Below the pieces are notes generated by a model, which had not been told where the DNA came from, searched no databases, and saw only the letters and a list, made by a program, of their open reading frames with translations. Positions 16,664-25,812 of a stretch of DNA of 64,000 nt are shown here, piece by piece. Origin of the DNA: Microbacteriaceae bacterium PS02070. Its GTDB lineage: Bacteria; Actinomycetota; Actinomycetes; Actinomycetales; Microbacteriaceae. The stretch spans positions 434,001 through 498,000 of the forward strand of contig JASCPE010000001.1 in NCBI GenBank assembly GCA_029959865.1, written 5' to 3'. The position numbers and the translations under genes are program-made. How positions within the stretch are numbered: position 1 is the first letter of the stretch; each line of letters begins with the position of its first letter.

Positions 16664-19600
16664 CTAGAGGGTTCCGTCATCTGTCTGCTGAGTGGCCTCG
16701 CGCAATTCGCGACGTGTCGCTGGCGCGTCGGTCTCGCTGCCGTCATCCGGCGCATCCTTCGCCCCGTGACGGGCGGCACGACGCTCCCGAGCACCTTCCA
16801 CGAGGTTGAACAGCGTCGGCAGCACCAGCAGGGTCAGCACGGTCGAGGAGACCAGACCGCCGATCACGACAATCGCGAGCGGCTGCGAGATGAACCCCCC
16901 GTGGCCGGTGATGCCGAGCGCCATCGGCGTGAGCGCGAAGATCGCGGCGAGCGCGGTCATCAGGATCGGTCGCAGACGACGTGTGCCGCCGGCGATCGTC
17001 GCGTCGTGGGTGGAGAGACCCTTTTCGCGGTACTGGTTGACGAGGTCGATCAGCACGATCGCGTTCGTGACGACGATGCCGATGAGCATGAGCACGCCGA
17101 ACAGCGATGCGACGCCGAGCGGCACGCCGGTGGCGAGCTGCAGCAGAATCGCACCGGTCGCGGCGAACGGCACCGAGATGAGCAGCAAGAGTGGCTGTCG
17201 CAGCGAACGGAAGGTCGCCACCATGACGATGTAGACGATGAGGATCGCGGCGAGCATCGCCAGACCGAGCTGGGTGAAGGCGTCTTCCTGCTCCTCAACC
17301 ACACCGCCGATGTCGGCGCTCGCTGCGTCGGGCAGCGCGACGTCGGCGAGCGCTCGTTCGACGCTCTCGGATGCCGCGGTCAGATCCTGAGTCGACGGTG
17401 TGACCGTCACCACCGCGACACGGCGGCCCTGCTCGGTATCGATCGACGTGGGGCTCTCGCTCTCCTCCACCTCGGCAATCTCCTCCAACGGCACGACACC
17501 CGTGACCGTCGGTACATCCAAGTCGCGCAACTCGTCGATGGTTGCGGGCTCAGAAGGAGCCGCGAGGTACACGGTGATCGCGGTGTCGTCGATCTCGATA
17601 CTGCCGAGTTGGGACGGCCGCATGGTCGAGGAGACCAGAGCCCCCACGGTCGCCTCCGACACTCCTCGCTCGGCTGCGGCCTCGCGGTCGACGCGCACTT
17701 CGATGAACGGCAACGACGCGGACAGGTTCGACGTCACCTGTCCGACCCCGCTCACTCCGTCGAGCCCACTCACGGCCGCGTCCGTTGCCTCGCGCAGCGT
17801 CTGCTGGTCCGGAGCGGTGATGTCGATCTCGATGTCACTTGAGCCGAATCCGGCACTGGAGGCACTGATCTCGACCTCTCCGACGTCGTCGAGGGCTTCG
17901 ACGGCGTCTTGAACGCGAGCGCGCACGTCCACCTGGTCCGCACCGGACACCGTGGTCACCGAGTAGGTCACGCCCGTGTCGCCTCCGGAGAAAGCGTCCT
18001 GCAGGCCCGATCCGGTCGAACCGATCGACACCTGGACGGCATCCACCCCGTCGACGCCGAGCACCGCCTCCTCGACCTTGGCCGCAGCCTCCGATTCACG
18101 CTCCAAGGAGGCGGCAGAGCCTACCTTCTGGGTCATCGTGAAGGTATTCTGCCCGGAGTCGCCGAGGAAGTTGGTCTGCATAAGCGGTGCGAGCGCGGCG
18201 GTACCCCCGAGGATCAGCACGGCGATGGCCAGGGTCGTCCACGAGTGCGAGAGCGTCCACCGGAGGACCGGGACATAGCTGCGTTGCAGACGCGTGGGCG
18301 GCGCATCAGGGTGCTCGGGATCGATGGGGTCGCCGTGCGTATCGAGCACGGGCTTTCCGGGCCGAAGGAACCAGTAGGCCAGGACAGGAACGATGGTCAG
18401 CGAGACGAAGAGCGATGCGCCCATTGCGAGCGTGGTGGTGATCGCGAAGGGGCGGAAGAGCTCTCCGGTCAGATCGCCGACGAATGCAACGGGCAGGAAG
18501 ACAGCGACGGCCGTAATCGTGGAGGCGGTGATGGCTGCCGCGACTTCTCGCACACCCAGCAGGATCGATGCCTTCTTGTCGGCGTCGCCGACGTAGTGCC
18601 GCTTGATGTTCTCGATGACGACGATGGAGTCGTCGACCACGCGTCCGATCGCAATGGTCAGCGCGCCGAGGGTGAGGATGTTGAGCGAGTACCCCAACGC
18701 CTGCATACCGATGAACGCGATCAGCAGGCTCGTCGGGATGGAGATCGCCGTAACGATCGTCGAGCGCACCGACAGCAGGAACACGAGGATGACGACGACC
18801 GCGAAGAAGAGGCCGAGCAGGCCCTCCTGCGCGAGCGCTTCGATCGATTGCTGGATGTACGGCGCCTGGTCGAAGACGACTGTGAACTCCGCCCCGCCAT
18901 CGATCGCACTCTCCGCGTCAGGGAGCGCAGCCAGAACCGCGGTCGAGACATCCACGGTGTTCGCGGACGGCAACTTCGTGATCGCGATTGTCAGGGCGGG
19001 TTCGCCGTTGACTCGCGACACGCTCGTGACGGGATCCCGCTCCTGTTCGACGTCCGCGACATCGTCGATCGTGACGACGCCTTCCGCAAGCTGCTCCGCC
19101 TCCGTCGGCACGAGCGGGAGCGTGCGCAGCACATCCAGGCTCGTGACCTTCGCACCCGTCTGAACGGTCAGAGTGCGCCCGTCTTCGGTGATCTCACCAC
19201 CGGGGAACAGCACGCCATTCTCCTCCAACGCGTCCCGAATTGACTGTTGCGTGAATCCCGCCTCGGCGAGTGCGTCCTCATCGGGGGTGATAGTGATCCG
19301 CTCGCCGCGACCGCCGACCACCTGCGCCGCGTTGACCCCGTCGATGTCTTCGAGGTCGGGAACCACCGCCGATTCGAGCTGCGACTGAATCGTCTCTTCG
19401 TCGTCGTACCCCGTGACGGCGAGCTGGATAACGGGGAGATCGTCCAGGGAGATGCTCAACACGCTCGGCTCGACGCCGTCGGGGAGCTGGTCCTGAATGC
19501 GGTTGACCGCCTGCAGAATCTTCTGCTCCGCCGTGGCGAGGTCGGTGCCGTAGGTGAACGACGCCTGCACGATCGACGCGTCGGTCGTGCTTGTCGCCGT

Positions 19601-19843
19601 CGTCGCCTCAAGGTCCGGGACGGCCTGGATCGCCTCTTCGATCGGGACGGAGACGTCGGCGCTGACGACCTCGGGCGACGCACCGGGGTAGGTGGAGAGG
19701 ATCGCGAGCTGTGGGAACTCAATCGACGGGATGAGCTCCTGCTTCAGACTCGTCAGCGCCAGACCGCCGAAGAGAGCGGCGACGATCGTCACGAGGGCGA
19801 TCAACGCGCGGTTGCGCAGACTGAGGACAGCAAGAATCGACAC
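16664..19843 (-). CDS. RND (HAE1/SwrC-type) efflux transporter
   Basis: 1059 aa with the full AcrB/SwrC architecture: TM1 at 10-30, a large extracytoplasmic loop, TM2-6 around 340-500, a second loop, TM8-12 near the C-terminus. The acidic pair of TM4 needed for proton relay is present (GRVVDDSIVVIENIKRH). PGASPEVV and TLGALTIAIG are family marks. Gram-positive members such as SwrC export surfactants or lipid-like compounds without an outer-membrane channel; no adaptor gene is present. GTG start with a GAAGG ribosome site. It is divergent from DUF4097-padR across a 197-bp gap. Confidence 0.93.
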   Translation of the reverse strand: MSILAVLSLRNRALIALVTIVAALFGGLALTSLKQELIPSIEFPQLAILSTYPGASPEVVSADVSVPIEEAIQAVPDLEATTATSTTDASIVQASFTYGTDLATAEQKILQAVNRIQDQLPDGVEPSVLSISLDDLPVIQLAVTGYDDEETIQSQLESAVVPDLEDIDGVNAAQVVGGRGERITITPDEDALAEAGFTQQSIRDALEENGVLFPGGEITEDGRTLTVQTGAKVTSLDVLRTLPLVPTEAEQLAEGVVTIDDVADVEQERDPVTSVSRVNGEPALTIAITKLPSANTVDVSTAVLAALPDAESAIDGGAEFTVVFDQAPYIQQSIEALAQEGLLGLFFAVVVILVFLLSVRSTIVTAISIPTSLLIAFIGMQALGYSLNILTLGALTIAIGRVVDDSIVVIENIKRHYVGDADKKASILLGVREVAAAITASTITAVAVFLPVAFVGDLTGELFRPFAITTTLAMGASLFVSLTIVPVLAYWFLRPGKPVLDTHGDPIDPEHPDAPPTRLQRSYVPVLRWTLSHSWTTLAIAVLILGGTAALAPLMQTNFLGDSGQNTFTMTQKVGSAASLERESEAAAKVEEAVLGVDGVDAVQVSIGSTGSGLQDAFSGGDTGVTYSVTTVSGADQVDVRARVQDAVEALDDVGEVEISASSAGFGSSDIEIDITAPDQQTLREATDAAVSGLDGVSGVGQVTSNLSASLPFIEVRVDREAAAERGVSEATVGALVSSTMRPSQLGSIEIDDTAITVYLAAPSEPATIDELRDLDVPTVTGVVPLEEIAEVEESESPTSIDTEQGRRVAVVTVTPSTQDLTAASESVERALADVALPDAASADIGGVVEEQEDAFTQLGLAMLAAILIVYIVMVATFRSLRQPLLLLISVPFAATGAILLQLATGVPLGVASLFGVLMLIGIVVTNAIVLIDLVNQYREKGLSTHDATIAGGTRRLRPILMTALAAIFALTPMALGITGHGGFISQPLAIVVIGGLVSSTVLTLLVLPTLFNLVEGARERRAARHGAKDAPDDGSETDAPATRRELREATQQTDDGTL

Positions 19844-19976
19844 GAGAAGCCTTCGGAAGTGGTCTACAGGCGATCGGCGTCGTGCCGAATCACGGCTGGG
19901 GTCAGTATGCCACGCGTCCTGTTGCGAATCCTGTCAGCCAAATCTCAGGAGAAAGTCCCGGTCGGAGCATGTGCAC

Positions 19977-19992
19977 ACGCGATATATCGTGT
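19977..19992. promoter_or_regulatory. Palindromic operator 1 upstream of DUF4097-padR
   Basis: ACGCGATATATCGTGT, a palindrome with one mismatch, shares the 12-base core CGCGATATATCG with operator 2, 28 bp downstream centre to centre. AT-rich palindromes of this kind are typical PadR-family sites; binding is inferred. Confidence 0.65.
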
Positions 19993-20005
19993 TATTGTCA
20001 ATCGA

Positions 20006-20019
20006 CGCGATATATCGCG
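20006..20019. promoter_or_regulatory. Palindromic operator 2 upstream of DUF4097-padR
   Basis: CGCGATATATCGCG is a perfect 14-bp palindrome ending 21 bp before the DUF4097 ATG and just ahead of the GAGGAGG ribosome site. A bound repressor would block initiation. It pairs with operator 1. Confidence 0.72.
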
Positions 20020-20040
20020 ATTAATCCTGAGGAGGCGCAC

Positions 20041-20955
20041 ATGACGCTGGAGAAGTGGATCATCCACCCCGGAGAGACCCGGGTCATTGACATCGAAGAC
20101 ATCACGAAGATCAAGATTGGGCTCGTGGGCGGTCAGGTCGACGTCGTCGCGCACGACGACTCCGGGGTCCGCATCGAGGTGCACGCCGTCAGCGGCAAGG
20201 ACCTGCGCATTGAAGCCACCGGCGACAGCCTGGAGATCGACCACGCACAACTGCGCTGGGACAACTTCCTGGAGGCGTTCCGCAACTTCGGGTCGAGCGG
20301 ACCGAAGGCGGAGATATCCGTCGCCGTCCCCCGCACGGCCGCCCTCACGCTTGGCGTGGTCAGTGCGAGCGCGCTCGTCTCCGGCCTGGAGGCGCCCGCC
20401 AAGCTCAACACCGTCTCGGGCGACCTCATCGTCGACGGGCTGGTCGGCGACCTATCCGTCAATGCCGTCTCTGGAGACACTCAGGTACGCGACCTCGTCG
20501 GCGCGATCAAAGCGAACTCGGTCTCTGGGTCTGTGGCGGCGACGGGCCGCATCTCGAAGGCGACGATCGATACGGTGTCGGGTGATGCCATGGTCGATGC
20601 GACCGGCGATGTCCATGCGGTCTCCCTCAACACCGTCGGCGGAGCCGCCACCGTGCGCCTCGATGAGGGCTTCCCTGCCAACTTCGTGACCCGCACCGTG
20701 AGTGGACGCATCGTGATCGATAGCGTCACCCGATCCACGTCCGGCATCGGCTCGACCTACTCCGGTTCGACGGGGGAGCTCAGCGGGTCGTTCGTCGACG
20801 TGCGTGCCAATAGCGTCTCCGGCGACATCACGGTTCTCCGTCGCGACGACCAGCGCGCGACCGCGGGCACGACCACCGACGCCACCGATGACGCCCCACC
20901 TGCCCCCGGCGCGCCGCATGACGAGCAGAACGACCCACAGTCGGGAGCGTGGTGA
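20041..20955 (+). CDS. DUF4097 beta-strand-repeat protein
   Basis: 304 aa, cytosolic. Residues 100-280 hold about eight short repeats of the DUF4097 right-handed beta-helix type, each with a VSG or VGG turn (LNTVSGDLIVDG, VNAVSGDTQVRD, IDTVSGDAMVDA). Pro/Thr/Asp-rich tail (265-304). Related beta-helix proteins act in envelope-stress sensing (LiaX-like) or as scaffolds. GAGGAGG at 20029-20035 fixes the ATG. It overlaps padR by one base (TGATG), an arrangement often seen for DUF4097 genes, and is probably repressed by that PadR. Confidence 0.9.
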   Translation: MTLEKWIIHPGETRVIDIEDITKIKIGLVGGQVDVVAHDDSGVRIEVHAVSGKDLRIEATGDSLEIDHAQLRWDNFLEAFRNFGSSGPKAEISVAVPRTAALTLGVVSASALVSGLEAPAKLNTVSGDLIVDGLVGDLSVNAVSGDTQVRDLVGAIKANSVSGSVAATGRISKATIDTVSGDAMVDATGDVHAVSLNTVGGAATVRLDEGFPANFVTRTVSGRIVIDSVTRSTSGIGSTYSGSTGELSGSFVDVRANSVSGDITVLRRDDQRATAGTTTDATDDAPPAPGAPHDEQNDPQSGAW

Positions 20956-21584
20956 TGATGACCCCCGTCTTCTCCCACGGCGACTTGCGCCTCTACCTGC
21001 TGAACCTGCTCGCCGAAGGCCCACGCCACGGCTACGACCTCATCCAGGCGCTCACCGAGCGCACCGGCGGGACATACACTCCCAGCGCCGGCACGATCTA
21101 CCCCCGACTCGCCAAGCTCGAGGAAGAGGGTCTCGTCACGAAGTCCGCCGACGGGCGAAAGACCGTCTACTCGATCACCGCGGCCGGCCGCGACGAGGTG
21201 CATGCTCGCGAGGGTGACCTGCACGGTATCGAGGAGGGGTTGGCCGACAGCGTGCGGCTCATCGCCGAAGAGGTGCGCGGCAGCGTTCGCGAGGCGATGA
21301 AGAGCCTGCGCGCCGACCTCGCCGCCGCGACACGGGCACCGACGTCCACTCCAGACGACGCTCCCCCCGCGTCGGAGGCCCCGGGCGGCGATGACGTCCG
21401 GAGCGAATCACGGCGCCAGCTTCAGCGTGCAGACTCGACGCTCACGGCGTTCCGTTCCAGCATCCGCGCCGATCTGCGCACGCATGTCGCACGCGGCGGC
21501 GAACTCGCCGACTCCGTCGTGGACGACCTGGCCGTCGCGCTCGAAGGCATCGAGCGCGATCTTGTCCGCACTCTTCGCGGCTGA
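20955..21584 (+). CDS. PadR family transcriptional regulator
   Basis: 209 aa. Residues 5-90 form the PadR winged helix (LYLLNLLAEGPRHGYDLIQ, TIYPRLAKLEEEGLVTK, GRKTVYSITAAG). The C-terminal half is charged and helical, split by a Pro/Ala linker, longer than the usual ~110-180 aa. ATG 20955 is chosen for its TGATG overlap; two GTG codons upstream are possible. It likely autoregulates its operon through the CGATATATCG palindromes and may also affect the divergent RND pump. Confidence 0.9.
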   Translation: MMTPVFSHGDLRLYLLNLLAEGPRHGYDLIQALTERTGGTYTPSAGTIYPRLAKLEEEGLVTKSADGRKTVYSITAAGRDEVHAREGDLHGIEEGLADSVRLIAEEVRGSVREAMKSLRADLAAATRAPTSTPDDAPPASEAPGGDDVRSESRRQLQRADSTLTAFRSSIRADLRTHVARGGELADSVVDDLAVALEGIERDLVRTLRG

Positions 21585-21616
21585 GGCACGAGCGCCGATC
21601 CCCCGCACGGCACCCG

Positions 21617-21655
21617 ATGCGCCCCGCTCTCCACACCCCGGAGAGCGGGGCGCAT
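21617..21655. terminator. Bidirectional terminator between padR and universal stress protein gene
   Basis: A perfect 16-bp stem, ATGCGCCCCGCTCTCC with GGAGAGCGGGGCGCAT, with a 7-nt loop sits between convergent genes ending at 21584 and 21672. Confidence 0.85.
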
Positions 21656-21671
21656 ATGCCAGGAGAGGAAC

Positions 21672-22196
21672 TCAGGCTTCAGGCCAGAGCTCCTCACCAT
21701 CATCCGGAGACGGATCAAGAGGAACCACGAGCACGGGGACAGGCTGACGGTGGGACAGGCGCGCGGCGACAGACCCCGTGAAGAACTCCCGGATCGACTC
21801 CCCGATCCCTCGTTTGCGCGTTCCCACGACAAAGAGCACGGCCCGGGAGCGCTCGGCGAGCTGCTTCATCGCGAGCGCAGGGTCACCGACGAGCTGCCAC
21901 ACCGTCCACTCCACCTCAGCCTCCTCCAGTGCCACCTGGGTCTCGCGACGCACGCGAGACAGCTCGATGTCGCCGGTGTCGATGTTGAAATCGAGCGGTG
22001 CGGAGTGCACGTACCCGTCGGGGTCCTCGTACGTCACGAAGCGCGTGACGTCGACATAGGTCACGATCAGCGGGGCTCCGAGCAGGTGCGCAAAGCGTGC
22101 CGCTTCCTGCACTACTCGCGGAGATTGCCCCGGGATCACTCCCGCGATCACTGCACCTTGGGGAGGCAGTTCGGTCTGCGCGTCGTCGCTCGTCAT
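21672..22196 (-). CDS. Universal stress protein (UspA family)
   Basis: 174 aa, one Usp domain. Residues 15-40 form the first strand/helix (GAVIAGVIPGQSPRVVQEAA). The C-terminal nucleotide-binding motif VVGTRKRGIGESIREFFTGS is a variant of G-2x-G-9x-G-S/T, so ATP binding is possible. GAAAGGGG lies upstream of ATG 22196. It stands alone, divergent from the DUF3073 gene. Expected role: general stress or dormancy tolerance. Confidence 0.9.
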   Translation of the reverse strand: MTSDDAQTELPPQGAVIAGVIPGQSPRVVQEAARFAHLLGAPLIVTYVDVTRFVTYEDPDGYVHSAPLDFNIDTGDIELSRVRRETQVALEEAEVEWTVWQLVGDPALAMKQLAERSRAVLFVVGTRKRGIGESIREFFTGSVAARLSHRQPVPVLVVPLDPSPDDGEELWPEA

Positions 22197-22266
22197 GGTT
22201 CGCCCCTTTCCGCCCGACGGGCGGCCAGCGCCCATGGGCTCCGTGGTATTGTGAACACTACTCTTC

Positions 22267-22316
22267 TCCGGTAACGACCGGATTGTCATTGCGACGGGCG
22301 TAAGTCGCTAGCCCGT
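22267..22316 (+). promoter_or_regulatory. Structured 5' leader of the DUF3073 gene
   Basis: Hairpin TCCGGT-AACG-ACCGGA (22267-22282) is followed by ACGGGC (22294-22299) pairing with GCCCGT (22311-22316). GCGAC (22291-22295) can instead pair with GTCGC (22304-22308), which excludes the second hairpin. GAGGGGG and the ATG follow. The switch-like arrangement is inferred from base pairing only. Confidence 0.4.
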
Positions 22317-22340
22317 GACTCAGAAATGAGGGGGTCTCGC

Positions 22341-22517
22341 ATGGGGCGTGGCCGTCAGAAGGCGAAGCACACGAAGATTGCTCGCGAACTGAAGTACGAC
22401 ACGTACGACGTGAACTTCAGCGCGCTGCAGCGTGAACTCGGACACCAGGACGACGATCAGTACGTCGACAAGTGGGCCGATGATTACGCCGACGAGTACA
22501 AGGACAAGACGGCCTAA
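22341..22517 (+). CDS. DUF3073 family protein
   Basis: 58 aa. MGRGRQKAKHTKIARELKYD is the diagnostic start of DUF3073, a small, highly conserved actinobacterial protein of unknown function. The basic N-terminus resembles a nucleic-acid-binding peptide; the C-terminus is acidic (DDDQYVDKWADDYADEYKDK). ATG 22341 follows a strong GAGGGGG site. Confidence 0.95.
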   Translation: MGRGRQKAKHTKIARELKYDTYDVNFSALQRELGHQDDDQYVDKWADDYADEYKDKTA

Positions 22518-22670
22518 GGCCGCCTCCTCCACACGTGGTCCTCGCACCGCCGAGACCGCTGTTTTGTCGCGCACCGACGTGAATCGTTTCGGCCGCGACC
22601 GCGCCGAGGCCTAGGCTCGGCGGAGACGTCGTGCGCTCGCCGACGGCCCGCGTCACTGAGGAGCCGAACA

Positions 22671-23174
22671 ATGAACCTGTCCATCCGCCGCAGCGGCGTC
22701 GCCGTACTCGTGCTCACGGGTCTTGTCGCCCTGTCGGGGTGCACAGCGCTCGGAGATGTCCTCGCTGGCGATGACGGGCCGACACGAGATCCCGACACCT
22801 CCGAAGTCACTGAAAGCGACGAGGTCGACGTCTTCTCCCTACAGGTCGGTGACTGCATCTCCGAGGTCGAAAGCGAGGAGTTGCAGACGGTCCAGGTCAT
22901 GCCGTGCGATGAGCCGCACACGGACGAGATCTATCATCGCTTCGAGCTCACCGGTGACGAGCTGCCGACGACAGAGATGTGGGACACCGCCGACGCCGAG
23001 TGCATCCCCGCCCTCGAGGAGTTCGTCGGCACCGCATGGGACGACAGCGAGGTGAGCTACTGGCCGATGTCTCCGACCCAGGAGTCCTGGGATGCAGGCG
23101 ATCGGGAGGTCCTCTGCGTCGCCTACATCGAGGACGAGGAGCTTTCTTCCTCGCTGGAGGGTTCTCAGCGCTGA
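22671..23174 (+). CDS. Lipoprotein, septum-formation domain family
   Basis: 167 aa. Signal peptide with lipobox LSGC (Cys at about 24), then an acidic Thr/Asp spacer. Residues 50-160 have VGDCISEV...VMPCDEPHTDEIYHRFEL, matching the 'septum formation' domain (GDC...VPCxxPHxxEV) of actinobacterial envelope proteins. Its four remaining cysteines can form two disulfides outside the cell. GAGGAGC lies before the ATG, and TAGGCT at 22612-22617 is a plausible -10 box. The gene ends 3 bp before the convergent purF stop. Confidence 0.87.
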   Translation: MNLSIRRSGVAVLVLTGLVALSGCTALGDVLAGDDGPTRDPDTSEVTESDEVDVFSLQVGDCISEVESEELQTVQVMPCDEPHTDEIYHRFELTGDELPTTEMWDTADAECIPALEEFVGTAWDDSEVSYWPMSPTQESWDAGDREVLCVAYIEDEELSSSLEGSQR

Positions 23175-23177
23175 GCG

Positions 23178-24638
23178 TCAGCTTTCTTGGGTGCCCTCGA
23201 CCCAGGCCAAGTAGTCCTCGGTGACCGTGCCGGTCACGTAACGCCCATCGAAGCAGCTCATGTCGAGGTCCGTGACATCGGACCCTTCCAGAATCGCGTC
23301 ACGCAGATCCTCAACCTCTTGGTAGACGAGGTAATCCGCGCCCAGCTCCTCGGCGATCTCCGGAATCGACCGGCCGTGCGCGACGAGCTCATTCCGCGAG
23401 GGCATGTTGATTCCGTACACGTGCGGGTACCGTACCGGCGGGGCAGCGGACGCAAACGTCACCGAGGTGGCACCGGCGTCGCGGGCCATCTGGATGATCT
23501 CCTTCGAGGTGGTCCCCCGCACGATCGAGTCGTCGATGAGGAGGACGTTCTTGCCCTTGAACTCACTGGACATCGCGTTGAGCTTCTGCCGCACGCTCTT
23601 CTTGCGAACGGCCTGTCCCGGCATGATGAAGGTGCGGCCGACGTAGCGGTTCTTGTAGAACCCCTCGCGGTATTCGAGCCCGAGCTTGCGCGCCACCTGC
23701 ATCGCGGCCGGGCGCGAGGAGTCCGGGATCGGCATGACGACGTCGATGGAGCCTTCCGGCGTGTACTTTGCGATGGTGTCGGCCAGGCGCTCCCCCAGCC
23801 GCAGACGCGCCTCGTAGACCGAGATGCCGTTCATGACGCTGTCGGGACGGGCGAGATAGACGTACTCGAAGGAGCACGGCGTGAGCTGCGGGTCATCGGC
23901 GCACTGACTCGTGTGGAGCTTCCCGTCCATGTCGACGAAGACGGCCTCGCCGGGAAGCAGGTCGCGCACGACCTCGAATCCGCTGTTCTCCAGCACGAGA
24001 GACTCGGATGCGACGGTCCATTCGTAGGTGCCGTTCTCCGCCAGACGCGTGCCGATGATGAGCGGACGAATGCCGTGCGGGTCGCGGAACGCGAGCAGAC
24101 CATATCCGGCAATGAGCGCGATGGCAGCGTAGGAGCCTTCGACGCGGCGATGCACGCGAGAGACGGCGGCGAAGATCTGCTCCGCCTCCAGGTCGATGCC
24201 GGAAACCTCCGCCTGCAGCTCGTAGGCGAGGACGTTGACGAGCAGTTCGGTATCCGAGCTCGTATTCAGGTGACGACGATCTTTGTGGAACAGCTCGTCG
24301 GTCAGCTCGCGCGTGTTGGTGAGGTTGCCATTGTGAACGAGGACGATCCCGTAGGGAGCGTTGACGTAGAACGGCTGCGCCTCCTCCTCGCTGGATGCTG
24401 TGCCCTTCGTGGCATACCGACAGTGTCCGAGGCCGACGTTGCCCAGCAGCGCGCGCATGTCGCGGGTGCGGAACGCCTCGCGCACCTGCCCTTGGGCCTT
24501 GACGATGTGGAACACACCGTTGGGTTCGGCCGTTGCGATCCCGGTCGAGTCCTGACCGCGGTGCTGAAGCAGCAGAAGCGCGTCGTAGATCTCCTGGTTG
24601 ACGGGCCCGGTCCCGACCATTCCGACGATGCCGCACAT
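23178..24638 (-). CDS. purF: Amidophosphoribosyltransferase
   Basis: 486 aa. Catalyses the first step of de novo purine synthesis: PRPP plus glutamine to phosphoribosylamine. The N-terminal MCGIVG puts the glutaminase nucleophile Cys at position 2. The PRPP-binding loop is VLLIDDSIVRGTTSKE at about 365. HRGQDSTGIA and GLGHCRYATKG are glutaminase motifs. It follows purM with a 3-bp gap, and GGAG inside the end of purM is its ribosome site, so the two are co-transcribed. Confidence 0.97.
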   Translation of the reverse strand: MCGIVGMVGTGPVNQEIYDALLLLQHRGQDSTGIATAEPNGVFHIVKAQGQVREAFRTRDMRALLGNVGLGHCRYATKGTASSEEEAQPFYVNAPYGIVLVHNGNLTNTRELTDELFHKDRRHLNTSSDTELLVNVLAYELQAEVSGIDLEAEQIFAAVSRVHRRVEGSYAAIALIAGYGLLAFRDPHGIRPLIIGTRLAENGTYEWTVASESLVLENSGFEVVRDLLPGEAVFVDMDGKLHTSQCADDPQLTPCSFEYVYLARPDSVMNGISVYEARLRLGERLADTIAKYTPEGSIDVVMPIPDSSRPAAMQVARKLGLEYREGFYKNRYVGRTFIMPGQAVRKKSVRQKLNAMSSEFKGKNVLLIDDSIVRGTTSKEIIQMARDAGATSVTFASAAPPVRYPHVYGINMPSRNELVAHGRSIPEIAEELGADYLVYQEVEDLRDAILEGSDVTDLDMSCFDGRYVTGTVTEDYLAWVEGTQES

Positions 24639-24641
24639 GTA

Positions 24642-25760
24642 TCAGTTCGCTCCGGATTCCGCGTAGTCACTGACGAGCCGAACGGCTCCGCCGTCCACGC
24701 CCTTGGCCCCCTGCTCGAAGTCGCCCCCGGGAAGCGCGCCGTCGGCGACCGTGCCGACCTGCCACGTCGGGATGCCTGCCGCGCCCAATTGCGCGATCGC
24801 GTCAGCGGCCGCCTCTGGTGCGACCACGGCGAAGAACCCGATGCCCAGGTTCCATGTTCCTTCCGCGGCGTGGAGGTCCAGCCCGCCGAGGTCTGCCAGC
24901 ACCCGGAACACTGGGGGCGGCGACCACGTCGAACGGTCGACGTCGACCCACGTTCCGACCGGCAGGACGCGCGCGAGGTTGGCTGCCAAGCCGCCGCCGG
25001 TGACGTGGCTGAGGGAGTGGAGCTGCTCGCCCAGGCTGTCTGCCAGGCGCAAGAGAGGAGTCGTGTACAGCCGCGTCGGCGTGAGCAACTGCTCAGCCCA
25101 CGACGACCCGAACTCGGGGGCGTGATCGGTGTACGCGACACCGGCCGACGAGAGAATGTGGCGCACGAGCGAGAACCCATTGGAATGCAGGCCGCTCGAC
25201 TCCAGCGCGAGGACGACGTCGCCCGGTCGCACGCGGTCAGCACCGAGTACTCGGTCGGCCTCGACAGCCCCCGTGGCAGCGCCCGCGACGTCGTAATCGT
25301 CGGGGCCCAGCAAACCGGGATGCTCGGCGGTCTCGCCACCGACGAGAGACGTGCCCGTCTCAGCACATCCTTCTGCGATGCCGCGCACGATGTCCGCGAT
25401 CCGCGAGGGGACGACCTTGCCACACGCGATGTAGTCGGTCATGAACAGTGGGCGGGCTCCGACCACGACGATGTCGTCGACGACCATGCCGACCAGGTCT
25501 CGACCGATCGTGTCGTGGATATCGACGGCCTGGGCGATCGCGACCTTCGTGCCGACACCGTCGGTGCTGGTGGCAAGGAGTGGCCTTCGGAACGACGTGA
25601 GGAACGACGCGTCGTAGAGGCCAGCGAAACCGCCGACACCGCCCACGACTTCGGGCGCGTGGGTACGTTGCACGGCCGACTTCATCAACTCCACCGCGAG
25701 ATCTCCCGCGGCAGTGTCGACACCGGCTTGAGCATAGGGATTGGCGGAAGACGAGTCCAC
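24642..25760 (-). CDS. purM: Phosphoribosylformylglycinamidine cyclo-ligase
   Basis: 372 aa, near the family's ~345. Forms AIR from FGAM with ATP. Signature stretches: YAQAGVDTAAGDLAVELMK, STDGVGTKVAIAQAVDIHDTIG, VGGETAEHPG and HVTGGGLAANLARVLP. GTG start with TAGGCT at 25767-25772, 6 nt upstream on minus, implying a leaderless purM-purF transcript. It is divergent from a hypothetical gene whose own -10 box lies 29 bp away. Confidence 0.97.
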   Translation of the reverse strand: MDSSSANPYAQAGVDTAAGDLAVELMKSAVQRTHAPEVVGGVGGFAGLYDASFLTSFRRPLLATSTDGVGTKVAIAQAVDIHDTIGRDLVGMVVDDIVVVGARPLFMTDYIACGKVVPSRIADIVRGIAEGCAETGTSLVGGETAEHPGLLGPDDYDVAGAATGAVEADRVLGADRVRPGDVVLALESSGLHSNGFSLVRHILSSAGVAYTDHAPEFGSSWAEQLLTPTRLYTTPLLRLADSLGEQLHSLSHVTGGGLAANLARVLPVGTWVDVDRSTWSPPPVFRVLADLGGLDLHAAEGTWNLGIGFFAVVAPEAAADAIAQLGAAGIPTWQVGTVADGALPGGDFEQGAKGVDGGAVRLVSDYAESGAN

Positions 25761-25812
25761 GGAGACAGCCTACCCGCCCGTACGCCGCACAGTCGCGGCC
25801 TAGGATGGCGGC

